This document shows positions 8,415-14,495 of a stretch of 26,282 nucleotides of DNA, piece after piece (position 1 is the stretch's first letter; the number at the start of each line of letters is the position of its first letter). The stretch covers positions 1-26,282 of the forward strand of contig DASSTJ010000129.1 of NCBI GenBank assembly GCA_035707965.1, written 5' to 3'. A program made the position numbers and the translations under genes. The notes under the pieces are model-generated. The model had not been told where the DNA came from. It saw nothing but the letters and a program-made list of their open reading frames with translations, and ran no database searches. This stretch comes from DASSTJ01 sp035707965. GTDB taxonomy: Bacteria; Actinomycetota; Actinomycetes; Actinomycetales; Angustibacteraceae.

Positions 8415-9817
8415 CAGCGGTCCACCCCTCCCATCACGGGGTCGATGGAGGCCACGGCGACGACCACGTCGGCCACCTGGCCGCCCTCGCACATCGCCGC
8501 CACGGCCTGCAGGTTGTTGAAGCTCGGGTCACGGAAGTGTGCCCGGTACGGGCGCGTGCCGCCGTCGCTGACCAGGTGAGCACCGAGCTCGCCCTTCGGG
8601 GACTCCACCGGTTGGTAGACCTGGCCCGCCGGTACGCGGAAGCCCTCCGTCACCAGCTTGAAGTGGTGGATGAGCGCCTCCATCGAGTTGTTCATGATGT
8701 GACGGATGTGGTCCAGGCTGTTGCCCATGCCGTCCGCGCCGATGGCGAGCTGCGCCGGCCAGGCGATCTTCTTGTCCTCCACCATGACCGGGCCCGGCGT
8801 GGACTGCAGCCGGTCGGCCGCCTGGCTGATGATGCTCAGCGACTCGTAGCACTCGTCGATCCGGATGCGGTAGCGGCCGTAGGCGTCGCAGGTGTCACGG
8901 GTGACGACGTCGAAGTCGTACGTCTCGTAGCCGCAGTAGGGGGCGACCTTGCGGAGGTCGTACGGCAAGCCGGTGGCCCGCAGGATCGGGCCCGTGACGC
9001 CGAGGGCGATGCAGCCGGTGAGGTCGAGGTAGCCGACGTCGACCATGCGGCCCTTGAGCACCGGGTTCTCGTTGAGCAGGGCCTCGAGCTCACGCAGCCC
9101 CTTGCGCACCGACGGGATCATGTCGCGGATCCGGTCGATGGCGCCCGGCGGCAGGTCCTGGATCACGCCGCCCGGGCGGATGTACGCGTTGTTCATGCGC
9201 AGGCCGGTGATCATCTCGATCACCGAGAGGATCTTCTCGCGCTCGCGGAAACCGACGGTCATGACCGTGGTCGCGCCCATCTCCATGCCACCGGTGGCCA
9301 CGGCGACCAGGTGCGAGGAGATGCGCGTGAGCTCCATCATCAGCACCCGGATGATGTTGACGCGCTCCGGGATCTGGTCGGTGATGCCGAGCAGCCGCTC
9401 GACACCCATGCAGAAGGCGGCCTCCTGGAACAACGGCGTCAGGTAGTCCATGCGCGTGCAGAACGTGACGCCCTGCGTCCAGGTGCGGTACTCCATGTTC
9501 TTCTCGATGCCGGTGTGCAGGTAGCCGATGCCGGCTCGCGCCTCGGTGACCGTCTCGCCGTCGATCTCGAGGATGAGCCGCAGCACCCCGTGCGTGGACG
9601 GGTGCTGGGGACCCATGTTGACGACGATGCGCTCCTCGCCGAGCGCTGCCGCCTCCTCGGCGACGTCGTCCCAGTCGCCGTAGTCGGACACGTTGAACAC
9701 GCGTCCCGACGCGGGCCCTTCGGCGTCGGTGAGACCGTACGGGTCGAGCTCGGCCGCCTGACGCTGCGCCGTCCGGACCGGTTCCGTGGGGTCCGGGCTG
9801 ATCGTCTGGTCGCTCAT
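8414..9817 (-). CDS. nuoD: NADH-quinone oxidoreductase subunit D (NuoD)
   Basis: 49-kDa-type subunit, related to the large subunit of [NiFe]-hydrogenases, that forms the quinone-reduction site with NuoB (467 aa). The signature MGPQHPSTHGVLRLILEIDG begins near residue 68, with the quinone-site His in this loop (H72 and H76). Further family blocks are GYLHTGIEKNMEYRTW and DYLTPLFQEAAFCMGVERLLG. The C-terminus ends in the conserved SIDPVMGGVDR. The ~60 N-terminal residues are hydrophilic and variable. The ATG at 9817 overlaps the nuoC stop by one base and has GGAGGT ten bases upstream. Confidence 0.97.
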   Translation of the reverse strand: MSDQTISPDPTEPVRTAQRQAAELDPYGLTDAEGPASGRVFNVSDYGDWDDVAEEAAALGEERIVVNMGPQHPSTHGVLRLILEIDGETVTEARAGIGYLHTGIEKNMEYRTWTQGVTFCTRMDYLTPLFQEAAFCMGVERLLGITDQIPERVNIIRVLMMELTRISSHLVAVATGGMEMGATTVMTVGFREREKILSVIEMITGLRMNNAYIRPGGVIQDLPPGAIDRIRDMIPSVRKGLRELEALLNENPVLKGRMVDVGYLDLTGCIALGVTGPILRATGLPYDLRKVAPYCGYETYDFDVVTRDTCDAYGRYRIRIDECYESLSIISQAADRLQSTPGPVMVEDKKIAWPAQLAIGADGMGNSLDHIRHIMNNSMEALIHHFKLVTEGFRVPAGQVYQPVESPKGELGAHLVSDGGTRPYRAHFRDPSFNNLQAVAAMCEGGQVADVVVAVASIDPVMGGVDR

Positions 9818-10686
9818 CAACTGTACGACCTCCGCTCGTCGGGGGGCGGGATCTCGGCGCCCTTGTACTCCACCGGGATGCCGCCGAGGGGGTAGTCCTT
9901 GCGCTGCGGGTGGCCCGGCCAGTCGTCCGGCATGAGGATCCTCGTGAGCGACGGGTGCCCGTCGAACCGGATGCCGAACATGTCCCAGGTCTCGCGCTCG
10001 TGCCAGTCGTTGCCCGGCCACACCGACACCACCGACGGGATGTGGGGGTCGGCGTCGGGGCAGACGACCTCGAGGCGGACGCGGCGAGCGCCGTGGGTGA
10101 TCGACAGCAGGTGGTACACGGCGTGCAGCTCGCGACCTATGTCGTTCGGGTAGTGGACGCCGCTCACGCCGCTGCAGACCTCGAACCGCAGCTCCGGCTC
10201 GTCCCGCAGCCGCCGCGCGACGGGCAGCAGGTACTCGCGCCGTACGTACAGCGTCATCTCGCCGCGGTCGGTGACGATCTTCTCGATCGCCGCGTCGAAC
10301 GTGACGTCGTCCTCGGGCAGCACCGTGGACAGCACCTGCGCGACGCCTTCCCACCAGCCGTCGAGCGGCCGCTGGGCGGGGGCCGGGAAGACCACCGGCC
10401 GTCGGAGGCCGCCGTAGCCGGACGTGTCGCCGGTGTCGTGCGCACCGAACGCGCCGCGACGCAGGTCGACGACCTCGGGCTCGGCCTCGGTGGTGGCCAC
10501 GGCCGTCGGCTGGTCGACCAGGGCGGCGTCCTGAGCCTCCCGGGTGGTGGGGGCGGCCTCTTGGGCGACGTGCGCGTCCGGCCGCACCTGCTCGGCCGGG
10601 TGGTTGTCGCTGGGGCGGTCGTCCGGCTCGCGGTCCGCGTCGGGCCGGCCGCGCTCCGACTCGCCGCCCGGGATCTCGGCGCTCAC
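9817..10686 (-). CDS. nuoC: NADH-quinone oxidoreductase subunit C (NuoC)
   Basis: 30-kDa-type subunit of the peripheral arm, contacting NuoD and NuoB (289 aa). The family signature is clear near the C-terminus: ERETWDMFGIRFDGHPSLTR, then ILMPDDWPGHPQRKDYPLGG. The start is GTG 10686, overlapping the nuoB stop as GTGA with a G-rich Shine-Dalgarno-like run about eight bases upstream. The frame is open further upstream but that part is antisense-like read-through of nuoB. The first ~70 residues are hydrophilic and low-complexity (rich in D, E, P, A and R), probably disordered. The folded domain starts around VVDLRRGAFGAHDTGDTSGY. Confidence 0.95.
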   Translation of the reverse strand: MSAEIPGGESERGRPDADREPDDRPSDNHPAEQVRPDAHVAQEAAPTTREAQDAALVDQPTAVATTEAEPEVVDLRRGAFGAHDTGDTSGYGGLRRPVVFPAPAQRPLDGWWEGVAQVLSTVLPEDDVTFDAAIEKIVTDRGEMTLYVRREYLLPVARRLRDEPELRFEVCSGVSGVHYPNDIGRELHAVYHLLSITHGARRVRLEVVCPDADPHIPSVVSVWPGNDWHERETWDMFGIRFDGHPSLTRILMPDDWPGHPQRKDYPLGGIPVEYKGAEIPPPDERRSYS

Positions 10687-11237
10687 CGCAGCAGCCCCCC
10701 CATCTGGGACGTCGGGGTGGCAGCCAGCGCCGCCTCCTCCACCGCCTGGACCGCCTTCTCGCGGTTGACGCCGAGCGGCATCGACTGGATCTGCTCGTGG
10801 AGCGCCAGGATCGCGTTCAGCAGCATCTCGGGTCGCGGCGGGCAGCCGGGCAGGTACACGTCGACCGGTACGACGTGGTCGACCCCCTGGACGATCGCGT
10901 AGTTGTTGAACATCCCGCCGCTGCTGGCGCAGACACCCATCGAGATGACCCACTTCGGGTCGGCCATCTGGTCGTAGATCTGCCGCAGGACCGGCGCCAT
11001 CTTCTGGCTCACGCGGCCGGCGACGATCATGAGGTCGGCCTGGCGCGGGGTGGCGCTGAAGCGCTCCATGCCGAACCGGGCGATGTCGTAGTCAGGCGTG
11101 CCGACCGCCATCATCTCGATCGCGCAGCACGCGAGACCGAACGTGGCCGGCCAGACGGAGCTCTTGCGCATGTAGCCGACGAGGTCCTCGACCGTCGTCA
11201 GCAGAAAGCCCGCGGGGAGCTTCTCCTCGATACCCAT
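10683..11237 (-). CDS. nuoB: NADH-quinone oxidoreductase subunit B (NuoB), cluster N2
   Basis: Holds the terminal [4Fe-4S] cluster N2, the immediate donor to menaquinone. All ligands are present: the adjacent pair C37-C38 (GLACCAIEMM), C103 (MGVCASSGG) and C132 (LPGCPPRPE). At 184 aa it is normal for the family. The ATG at 11237 follows the nuoA stop after 12 bp. Confidence 0.98.
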   Translation of the reverse strand: MGIEEKLPAGFLLTTVEDLVGYMRKSSVWPATFGLACCAIEMMAVGTPDYDIARFGMERFSATPRQADLMIVAGRVSQKMAPVLRQIYDQMADPKWVISMGVCASSGGMFNNYAIVQGVDHVVPVDVYLPGCPPRPEMLLNAILALHEQIQSMPLGVNREKAVQAVEEAALAATPTSQMGGLLR

Positions 11238-11249
11238 TGGCGAGCGACC

Positions 11250-11609
11250 TCAGTCCCATTCCAGTCCGCCGCGCCGCCACACGTAGGCGTACGCGATGAA
11301 CACGGTGACGATGAAGAGCACCATCTCGACGAGCGCGAACACCCCGAGGTTGCCGAAGCCCACGGCGAAGGGGAACAGGAACACCGACTCGATGTCGAAG
11401 ATGATGAACAGCATGGCGGTCAGGTAGTACTTGACCGGGAAGCGACCGCCACCCGCGGCGTGGGGAGTCGGCTGGATGCCGCACTCGTACGCGTCCAGCT
11501 TGGCGCGGTTGTAGCGCTTCGGACCCGCGATCGACGCCGCGAACAGCGAGAAGGCGGCGAATCCCGCGCCGATGGCGAACAGGACGAGAATCGGCACGTA
11601 CGGGTTCAC
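11250..11609 (-). CDS. nuoA: NADH-quinone oxidoreductase subunit A (NuoA)
   Basis: First gene of the operon: a three-helix membrane subunit (119 aa) that helps form the quinone pocket lip with NuoH and NuoJ. The conserved loop KLDAYECGIQP (C43) and the acidic pair in FDIESVFLFPFA (D72, E74) are present. The start is GTG 11609, with GGGGAG about ten bases upstream. It is preceded by a 280-bp gap with candidate promoter and operator elements. Confidence 0.96.
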   Translation of the reverse strand: MNPYVPILVLFAIGAGFAAFSLFAASIAGPKRYNRAKLDAYECGIQPTPHAAGGGRFPVKYYLTAMLFIIFDIESVFLFPFAVGFGNLGVFALVEMVLFIVTVFIAYAYVWRRGGLEWD

Positions 11610-11666
11610 GCCGGTCTCGCTCCCCTCTTGTTCGGGTTCCTACGGTGGCTCCGCGAAGGCGGCCCA

Positions 11667-11725
11667 ATCCTAGGGCGTCCCCGACGAGCCACCGACCGGG
11701 TCGTCGCCCACCCTAGGACGTCTCC
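11667..11725. repeat. Direct repeat upstream of nuoA
   Basis: Two 16-bp copies of ATCCTAGGGCGTCCCC / ACCCTAGGACGTCTCC lie at 11667-11682 and 11710-11725. They match at 13 of 16 bases and are spaced 43 bp start to start, close to four helical turns. Each contains one of the -10-like hexamers on the minus strand. They could be a duplicated promoter or paired regulator sites. Confidence 0.5.
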
Positions 11726-11739
11726 AGGCGCCGTGTCCG
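11667..11739 (-). promoter_or_regulatory. Candidate nuo promoter region
   Basis: Two actinobacterial -10-like hexamers face nuoA. TAGGGT (11715-11710) has CGGACA (11739-11734) 18 bp upstream, matching four of six bases of the TTGACA -35 box. TAGGAT (11672-11667) has no convincing -35 box and would give a ~50-nt leader. A third weak -10-like hexamer, TACACT (11825-11820), lies next to the Rex-like site. Which one is used cannot be settled from sequence. Confidence 0.4.
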
Positions 11740-11791
11740 GCGGGGTCGTGGCGGTCGACAGGCCCTGCCCGTCAGCCGCCGTGGCCCGGCT

Positions 11792-11807
11792 TGTGATTGC
11801 TTTCACG
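11792..11807. promoter_or_regulatory. Rex-like operator upstream of nuo
   Basis: TGTGATTGCTTTCACG matches the actinobacterial Rex operator consensus TGTGAACGCGTTCACA at 12 of 16 positions, with both half-site cores (TGTGA, TCAC) at the right spacing. The upstream T also extends the TTGTGA half-site. In Streptomyces coelicolor Rex senses NADH/NAD+ and controls nuo. The site lies about 185 bp before nuoA and upstream of the two best -10 candidates, which is further than is typical for simple repression. Confidence 0.5.
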
Positions 11808-11830
11808 AAGTCGGTCGAGAGTGTAGGCCC

Positions 11831-11863
11831 CGCGCCGGGGCCGATGATCGCCGCCCCGGCGCG
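11831..11863 (-). terminator. Hairpin after csbD, probable terminator
   Basis: A perfect 11-bp inverted repeat, CGCGCCGGGGC (11831-11841) and GCCCCGGCGCG (11853-11863), is separated by 11 nt. It begins 27 nt after the csbD stop. No T-tract follows, as is common for actinobacterial terminators. It would insulate nuo from csbD transcription. Confidence 0.6.
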
Positions 11864-11889
11864 ACGCCTACTCCTCGCGCCAGCCGAGC

Positions 11890-12063
11890 TCAGCTCTTGA
11901 AGGCGTCCTTGACGTTCTCGCCGGCCTTCTTCACGTGGGCACCGAACTGGTCGCCCTTGCCCTCGGCCTCCATGCTCTCGTCGTCCGTGGCCTTGCCGGC
12001 GGCCTCCTTGGCCTTGCCCTTCAGGTCCTCGGCCTCGTTGTCGATCTTGTCGTCCAGGCCCAT
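11890..12063 (-). CDS. CsbD family stress-response protein
   Basis: 57-residue, highly charged, hydrophilic protein: MGLDDKIDNEAEDLKGKAKE, then AAGKATDDESMEAEGKGDQF. It shows the family pattern of the CsbD/YjbJ-type proteins (K.KG..KE..G..T.D....EGK.DQ). CsbD-like proteins are small, abundant general-stress proteins, SigB-dependent in Bacillus; no molecular role is established. The ATG at 12063 has GAGGGAG six bases upstream. It is a monocistronic unit between menG and nuo, with its own hairpin downstream. I could not identify a clear SigB-type promoter; a TTGACT box at 12135-12130 has no matching -10. Confidence 0.85.
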   Translation of the reverse strand: MGLDDKIDNEAEDLKGKAKEAAGKATDDESMEAEGKGDQFGAHVKKAGENVKDAFKS

Positions 12064-12092
12064 GCCGTGCTCCCTCGTCGGTCTGGTGCCTC

Positions 12093-12113
12093 GCGGCCCC
12101 CGCGGGGCGCCGC
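12093..12113 (-). terminator. GC hairpin between menG and csbD
   Basis: A 21-nt sequence can fold into a nine-position stem with one mismatch (GCGGC-x-CCC paired with GGG-x-GCCGC) and a 3-nt loop. There is no T-tract. It lies 30 nt before the csbD ATG and about 90 nt after the menG stop. It may end menG transcripts or be part of the csbD leader. Confidence 0.35.
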
Positions 12114-12199
12114 GCGGCGTTGCCACGTCAGTCAACCCCGGGCCACCGGGCGTCGCATCTCGGACGACGTCGGGCCGGCCGACGCCGGGACGGGACCGC

Positions 12200-12895
12200 T
12201 CAGAGTGGCCGACGTGCCCGGTGCAGCGCCACCACGCCACCGGTCAGGTCACGCCAGCCCACCCGCTCCCAGCCGGCGTCCGCGATCATCCGGGCGAGCT
12301 CGCGCTGGTCCGGCCAGGCCCGGATGGACTCGGCGAGGTAGACGTACGACTCCGGGTCCGAGCTGACCTTGCGAGCGACCGCGGGCAGGGCGCGCATGAG
12401 GTAGTTGAGGTAGACCAGGCGGAAGGGCGCCCAGACAGGGCGGCTGAACTCGCACACGAGCAGGCGGCCGCCCGGCCTGGTGACACGCAGCATCTCGCGC
12501 AGCGCCGCGGCGGTGTCGACCACGTTGCGCAGCCCGAAGGAGATCGTGACGGCGTCGAAGGACGCGTCCGCGAACGGCAGCCGCGTCGCGTCGCCAGCCG
12601 TGAACCCCAGGTCCGGACGACGGGCCTTGCCCACGCGCAGCATGCCGAGCGAGAAGTCGGCCGGGACGACGTCCGCACCCGCGCGCACGAACGGCTCGCT
12701 GCTCGTGCCGGTGCCGGCGGCCAGGTCGAGGACGCGCTCCCCCGGCCGGGCGTCGACCGCGCGCACGACGGCGCGGCGCCAGAGTCGGTCCTGGCCCATC
12801 GACAGCACGTCGTTCGTCACGTCGTAGCGGGCCGCCACGTCGTCGAACATGGCGGCGACCTCGCGCGGGCGCTTGTCCAGGCTGGCTCTGCTCAC
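12200..12895 (-). CDS. menG: Demethylmenaquinone methyltransferase (MenG/UbiE)
   Basis: Class I SAM methyltransferase (231 aa) that adds the ring methyl group in the last step of menaquinone synthesis, after MenA. The N-terminal family block VAAMFDDVAARYDVTNDVLS spans about residues 13-32. SAM motif I, VLDLAAGTGTSS, is at 55-66. GLRNVVD (about 120) and PGGRLLVCEFSRP are typical of UbiE/MenG. I start at GTG 12895, giving the usual MSRASLDKRP N-terminus; an in-frame ATG lies 18 bp upstream at 12913. A CAGGAT hexamer ends six bases before the GTG and could act as a weak -10 or, through AGGA, as a Shine-Dalgarno. It is divergent from menF. Confidence 0.93.
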   Translation of the reverse strand: MSRASLDKRPREVAAMFDDVAARYDVTNDVLSMGQDRLWRRAVVRAVDARPGERVLDLAAGTGTSSEPFVRAGADVVPADFSLGMLRVGKARRPDLGFTAGDATRLPFADASFDAVTISFGLRNVVDTAAALREMLRVTRPGGRLLVCEFSRPVWAPFRLVYLNYLMRALPAVARKVSSDPESYVYLAESIRAWPDQRELARMIADAGWERVGWRDLTGGVVALHRARRPL

Positions 12896-12932
12896 GTGGC
12901 CATCCTGGCGCATGCGCCGGCACGCCGACGCC

Positions 12933-13052
12933 GCACCTTTCCCAGAACGTGCACGCCCCGGACCGGCCAGACATGCACCCTCCCCAGAACCTCCACGCCC
13001 GCGGCCGGCGCAATCCAGCACCGGCCAGACGTGCAGGTTGTCGAGAAGGTGC
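12933..13052. repeat. Three related 25-bp repeats in the menG/menF intergenic region
   Basis: Copy A (12933-12957, starts GCACCTTTCCCAGAACGTGC) and copy C (12975-12999, starts GCACCCTCCCCAGAACCTCC) are direct repeats, identical at 21 of 25 bases. Copy B (13028-13052) is inverted and matches copy A at 19 of 25. An 11-bp core ACCGGCCAGAC also occurs twice (12962-12972, 13020-13030). Copy A is an imperfect palindrome (GCAC...GTGC). The 210-bp gap otherwise contains a 12-bp palindrome GGCGCATGCGCC at 12907-12918, just upstream of menG. Confidence 0.65.
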
Positions 13053-13092
13053 GCTCCGGGGACTCGCAGCATGCGGCGCACGCCGCGGGTCG

Positions 13093-13105
13093 TACGCTCG
13101 TCCTC
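13093..13105 (+). promoter_or_regulatory. Predicted leaderless promoter of menF (-10 TACGCT)
   Basis: TACGCT at 13093-13098 fits TANNNT and is followed by seven bases and then GTG 13106. Transcription would therefore start at or next to the first base of the start codon. There is no Shine-Dalgarno sequence before the GTG. No good -35 box is seen. Confidence 0.5.
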
Positions 13106-14404
13106 GTGAGCGCCCCGACCACCGCGCCCGACGCCGCCGCCGTCGCGCCGCTCGTCGTCCGGACCCGTGCCCTCGCCGACCCAGGACCCCTGCTGAAGCT
13201 GCTGCCCGAGCGACGCGCCCTGAGCTGGGTGCGGCGCGGCGAGGGGCTCGTGGGCTGGGGCGAGGCCGCGCGGTTCCGCACCACCGGGCCCGACCGGTTC
13301 GCCGACGCCGAGCGCTGGTGGCGCGAGCTGGCGGCGACCGCCGTCGTCCGCGACGAGGTCACCGTGCCGGGCACGGGGCCGGTGGCCTTCGGCTCGTTCG
13401 CGTTCGACCCGCAGTCCGGCAGCGGTGGTGTCCTCGTGGTGCCGCAGACCGTCGTGGGCCATCGCGACGGGCGGTGGTGGGTCACGACGACCAGCGCCAC
13501 CGGGGCCCTGCCCGGCCTGCGCCCGCGGCTGCGCCCGCTCCAGGTGCCGTGCCCGGGCGAGGTGGCCTACGCCGACGGCGCCCTGTCCAGCGCCAGCTGG
13601 GAGACCGCAGTGTCCCGGGCGGTCGAGCGCATCGGCGCCGGCGACGTCGACAAGGTCGTGCTCGCCCGCGACCTCATCGCCCGCACCGAGCACCCGGTCG
13701 ACGAGCGCTGGCTGCTGCAGGGCCTGGGCGAGCGGTACGACGGCTGCTGGACGTTCGCGGTCGACGGCCTGGTGGGGGCCACGCCTGAGCTGCTGGTGCG
13801 CCTCGAACGAGGGCTCGTGCACTCGCGGGTGCTCGCCGGCACGATCCGTCGCACCGGGGACGACGTCCACGACCTGGCGCTGGCAGGGTCCCTCGCGCGC
13901 TCCAGCAAGGACCTCGAGGAGCACGAGTACGCCGTCCGGTCGCTGGCGGAGGCGCTCGCGCCGCACTGCTCGTCGATGAACGTGCCCGAGTCGCCGTTCG
14001 TGCTGCACCTGCCGAACGTCATGCACCTGGCCACGGACGTCGCCGGCGTGCTCGCGGACGGCGCCACGTCGCTGCGGCTGGCTGCGGCGCTGCACCCCAC
14101 CGCTGCGGTCTGCGGCACGCCCACCGACGCAGCGCGCGACCTCATCCGCGAGCTCGAGGGCATGGACCGCGGCCGCTACGCCGGACCGGTCGGCTGGATC
14201 GACGCCCGAGGTGACGGCGAGTGGGGCATCGCCCTGCGGTGCGCCGAGATCGTGCCGGACGACGAGACCGGACCGGGCGGCTCTCGCACCCTGCGCCTGT
14301 TCGCCGGCTGCGGCATCGTGGCCGGCTCGGACCCGTCGTCCGAGCTCGCGGAGTCGGACGCCAAGCTGGTGCCGATGCGGGACGCGCTGGGCGGTGCGGT
14401 CTGA
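13106..14404 (+). CDS. menF: Isochorismate synthase (MenF)
   Basis: Converts chorismate to isochorismate, the committed step to menaquinone (432 aa). The chorismate-binding domain fills the C-terminal ~270 residues. Visible blocks are GAGDVDKVVLARDL (K183, the general-base Lys of the family), LVGATPELLVRL, and RVLAGTIRRTGDD followed by LARSSKDLEEHEYAV. After these come LHPTAAVCGTPTDAA, MDRGRYAGPVGW and CGIVAGSDPSSELAESDAK, containing Mg2+-site acids. EntC/DhbC siderophore enzymes are homologous, but the surrounding men genes favour menaquinone. The frame is open far upstream, but only GTG 13106 fits the predicted promoter and gives a normal length. It is the only gene here divergent from menG and convergent with menD. 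Confidence 0.92.
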   Translation: MSAPTTAPDAAAVAPLVVRTRALADPGPLLKLLPERRALSWVRRGEGLVGWGEAARFRTTGPDRFADAERWWRELAATAVVRDEVTVPGTGPVAFGSFAFDPQSGSGGVLVVPQTVVGHRDGRWWVTTTSATGALPGLRPRLRPLQVPCPGEVAYADGALSSASWETAVSRAVERIGAGDVDKVVLARDLIARTEHPVDERWLLQGLGERYDGCWTFAVDGLVGATPELLVRLERGLVHSRVLAGTIRRTGDDVHDLALAGSLARSSKDLEEHEYAVRSLAEALAPHCSSMNVPESPFVLHLPNVMHLATDVAGVLADGATSLRLAAALHPTAAVCGTPTDAARDLIRELEGMDRGRYAGPVGWIDARGDGEWGIALRCAEIVPDDETGPGGSRTLRLFAGCGIVAGSDPSSELAESDAKLVPMRDALGGAV

Positions 14405-14407
14405 TCC

Positions 14408-14483
14408 GGTCCGACCGGCAGGACCAATCGGCGCCCAGCGCCGTCGACCGCGATCTGGCCGCAGTGGCCCTGCCCGTCGGTAC
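14408..14483. terminator. Convergent menF/menD intergenic inverted repeat
   Basis: Imperfect inverted repeat arms at 14408-14426 and 14465-14483 (complementary at 15 of 19) flank a perfect small hairpin, CGGCGC-CCA-GCGCCG, at 14429-14443. The 91-bp gap lies between two convergent stops, so a bidirectional terminator is the simplest reading. There are no T-tracts. Confidence 0.45.
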
Positions 14484-14495
14484 GGGCGCAAGCCG

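Noticed and set aside
11897..13105. Plus-strand frame open in phase with menF for about 400 codons upstream, suggesting a fusion.
   Set aside because: It is antisense to csbD and menG and crosses their intergenic repeats; menF is already of normal length from GTG 13106.
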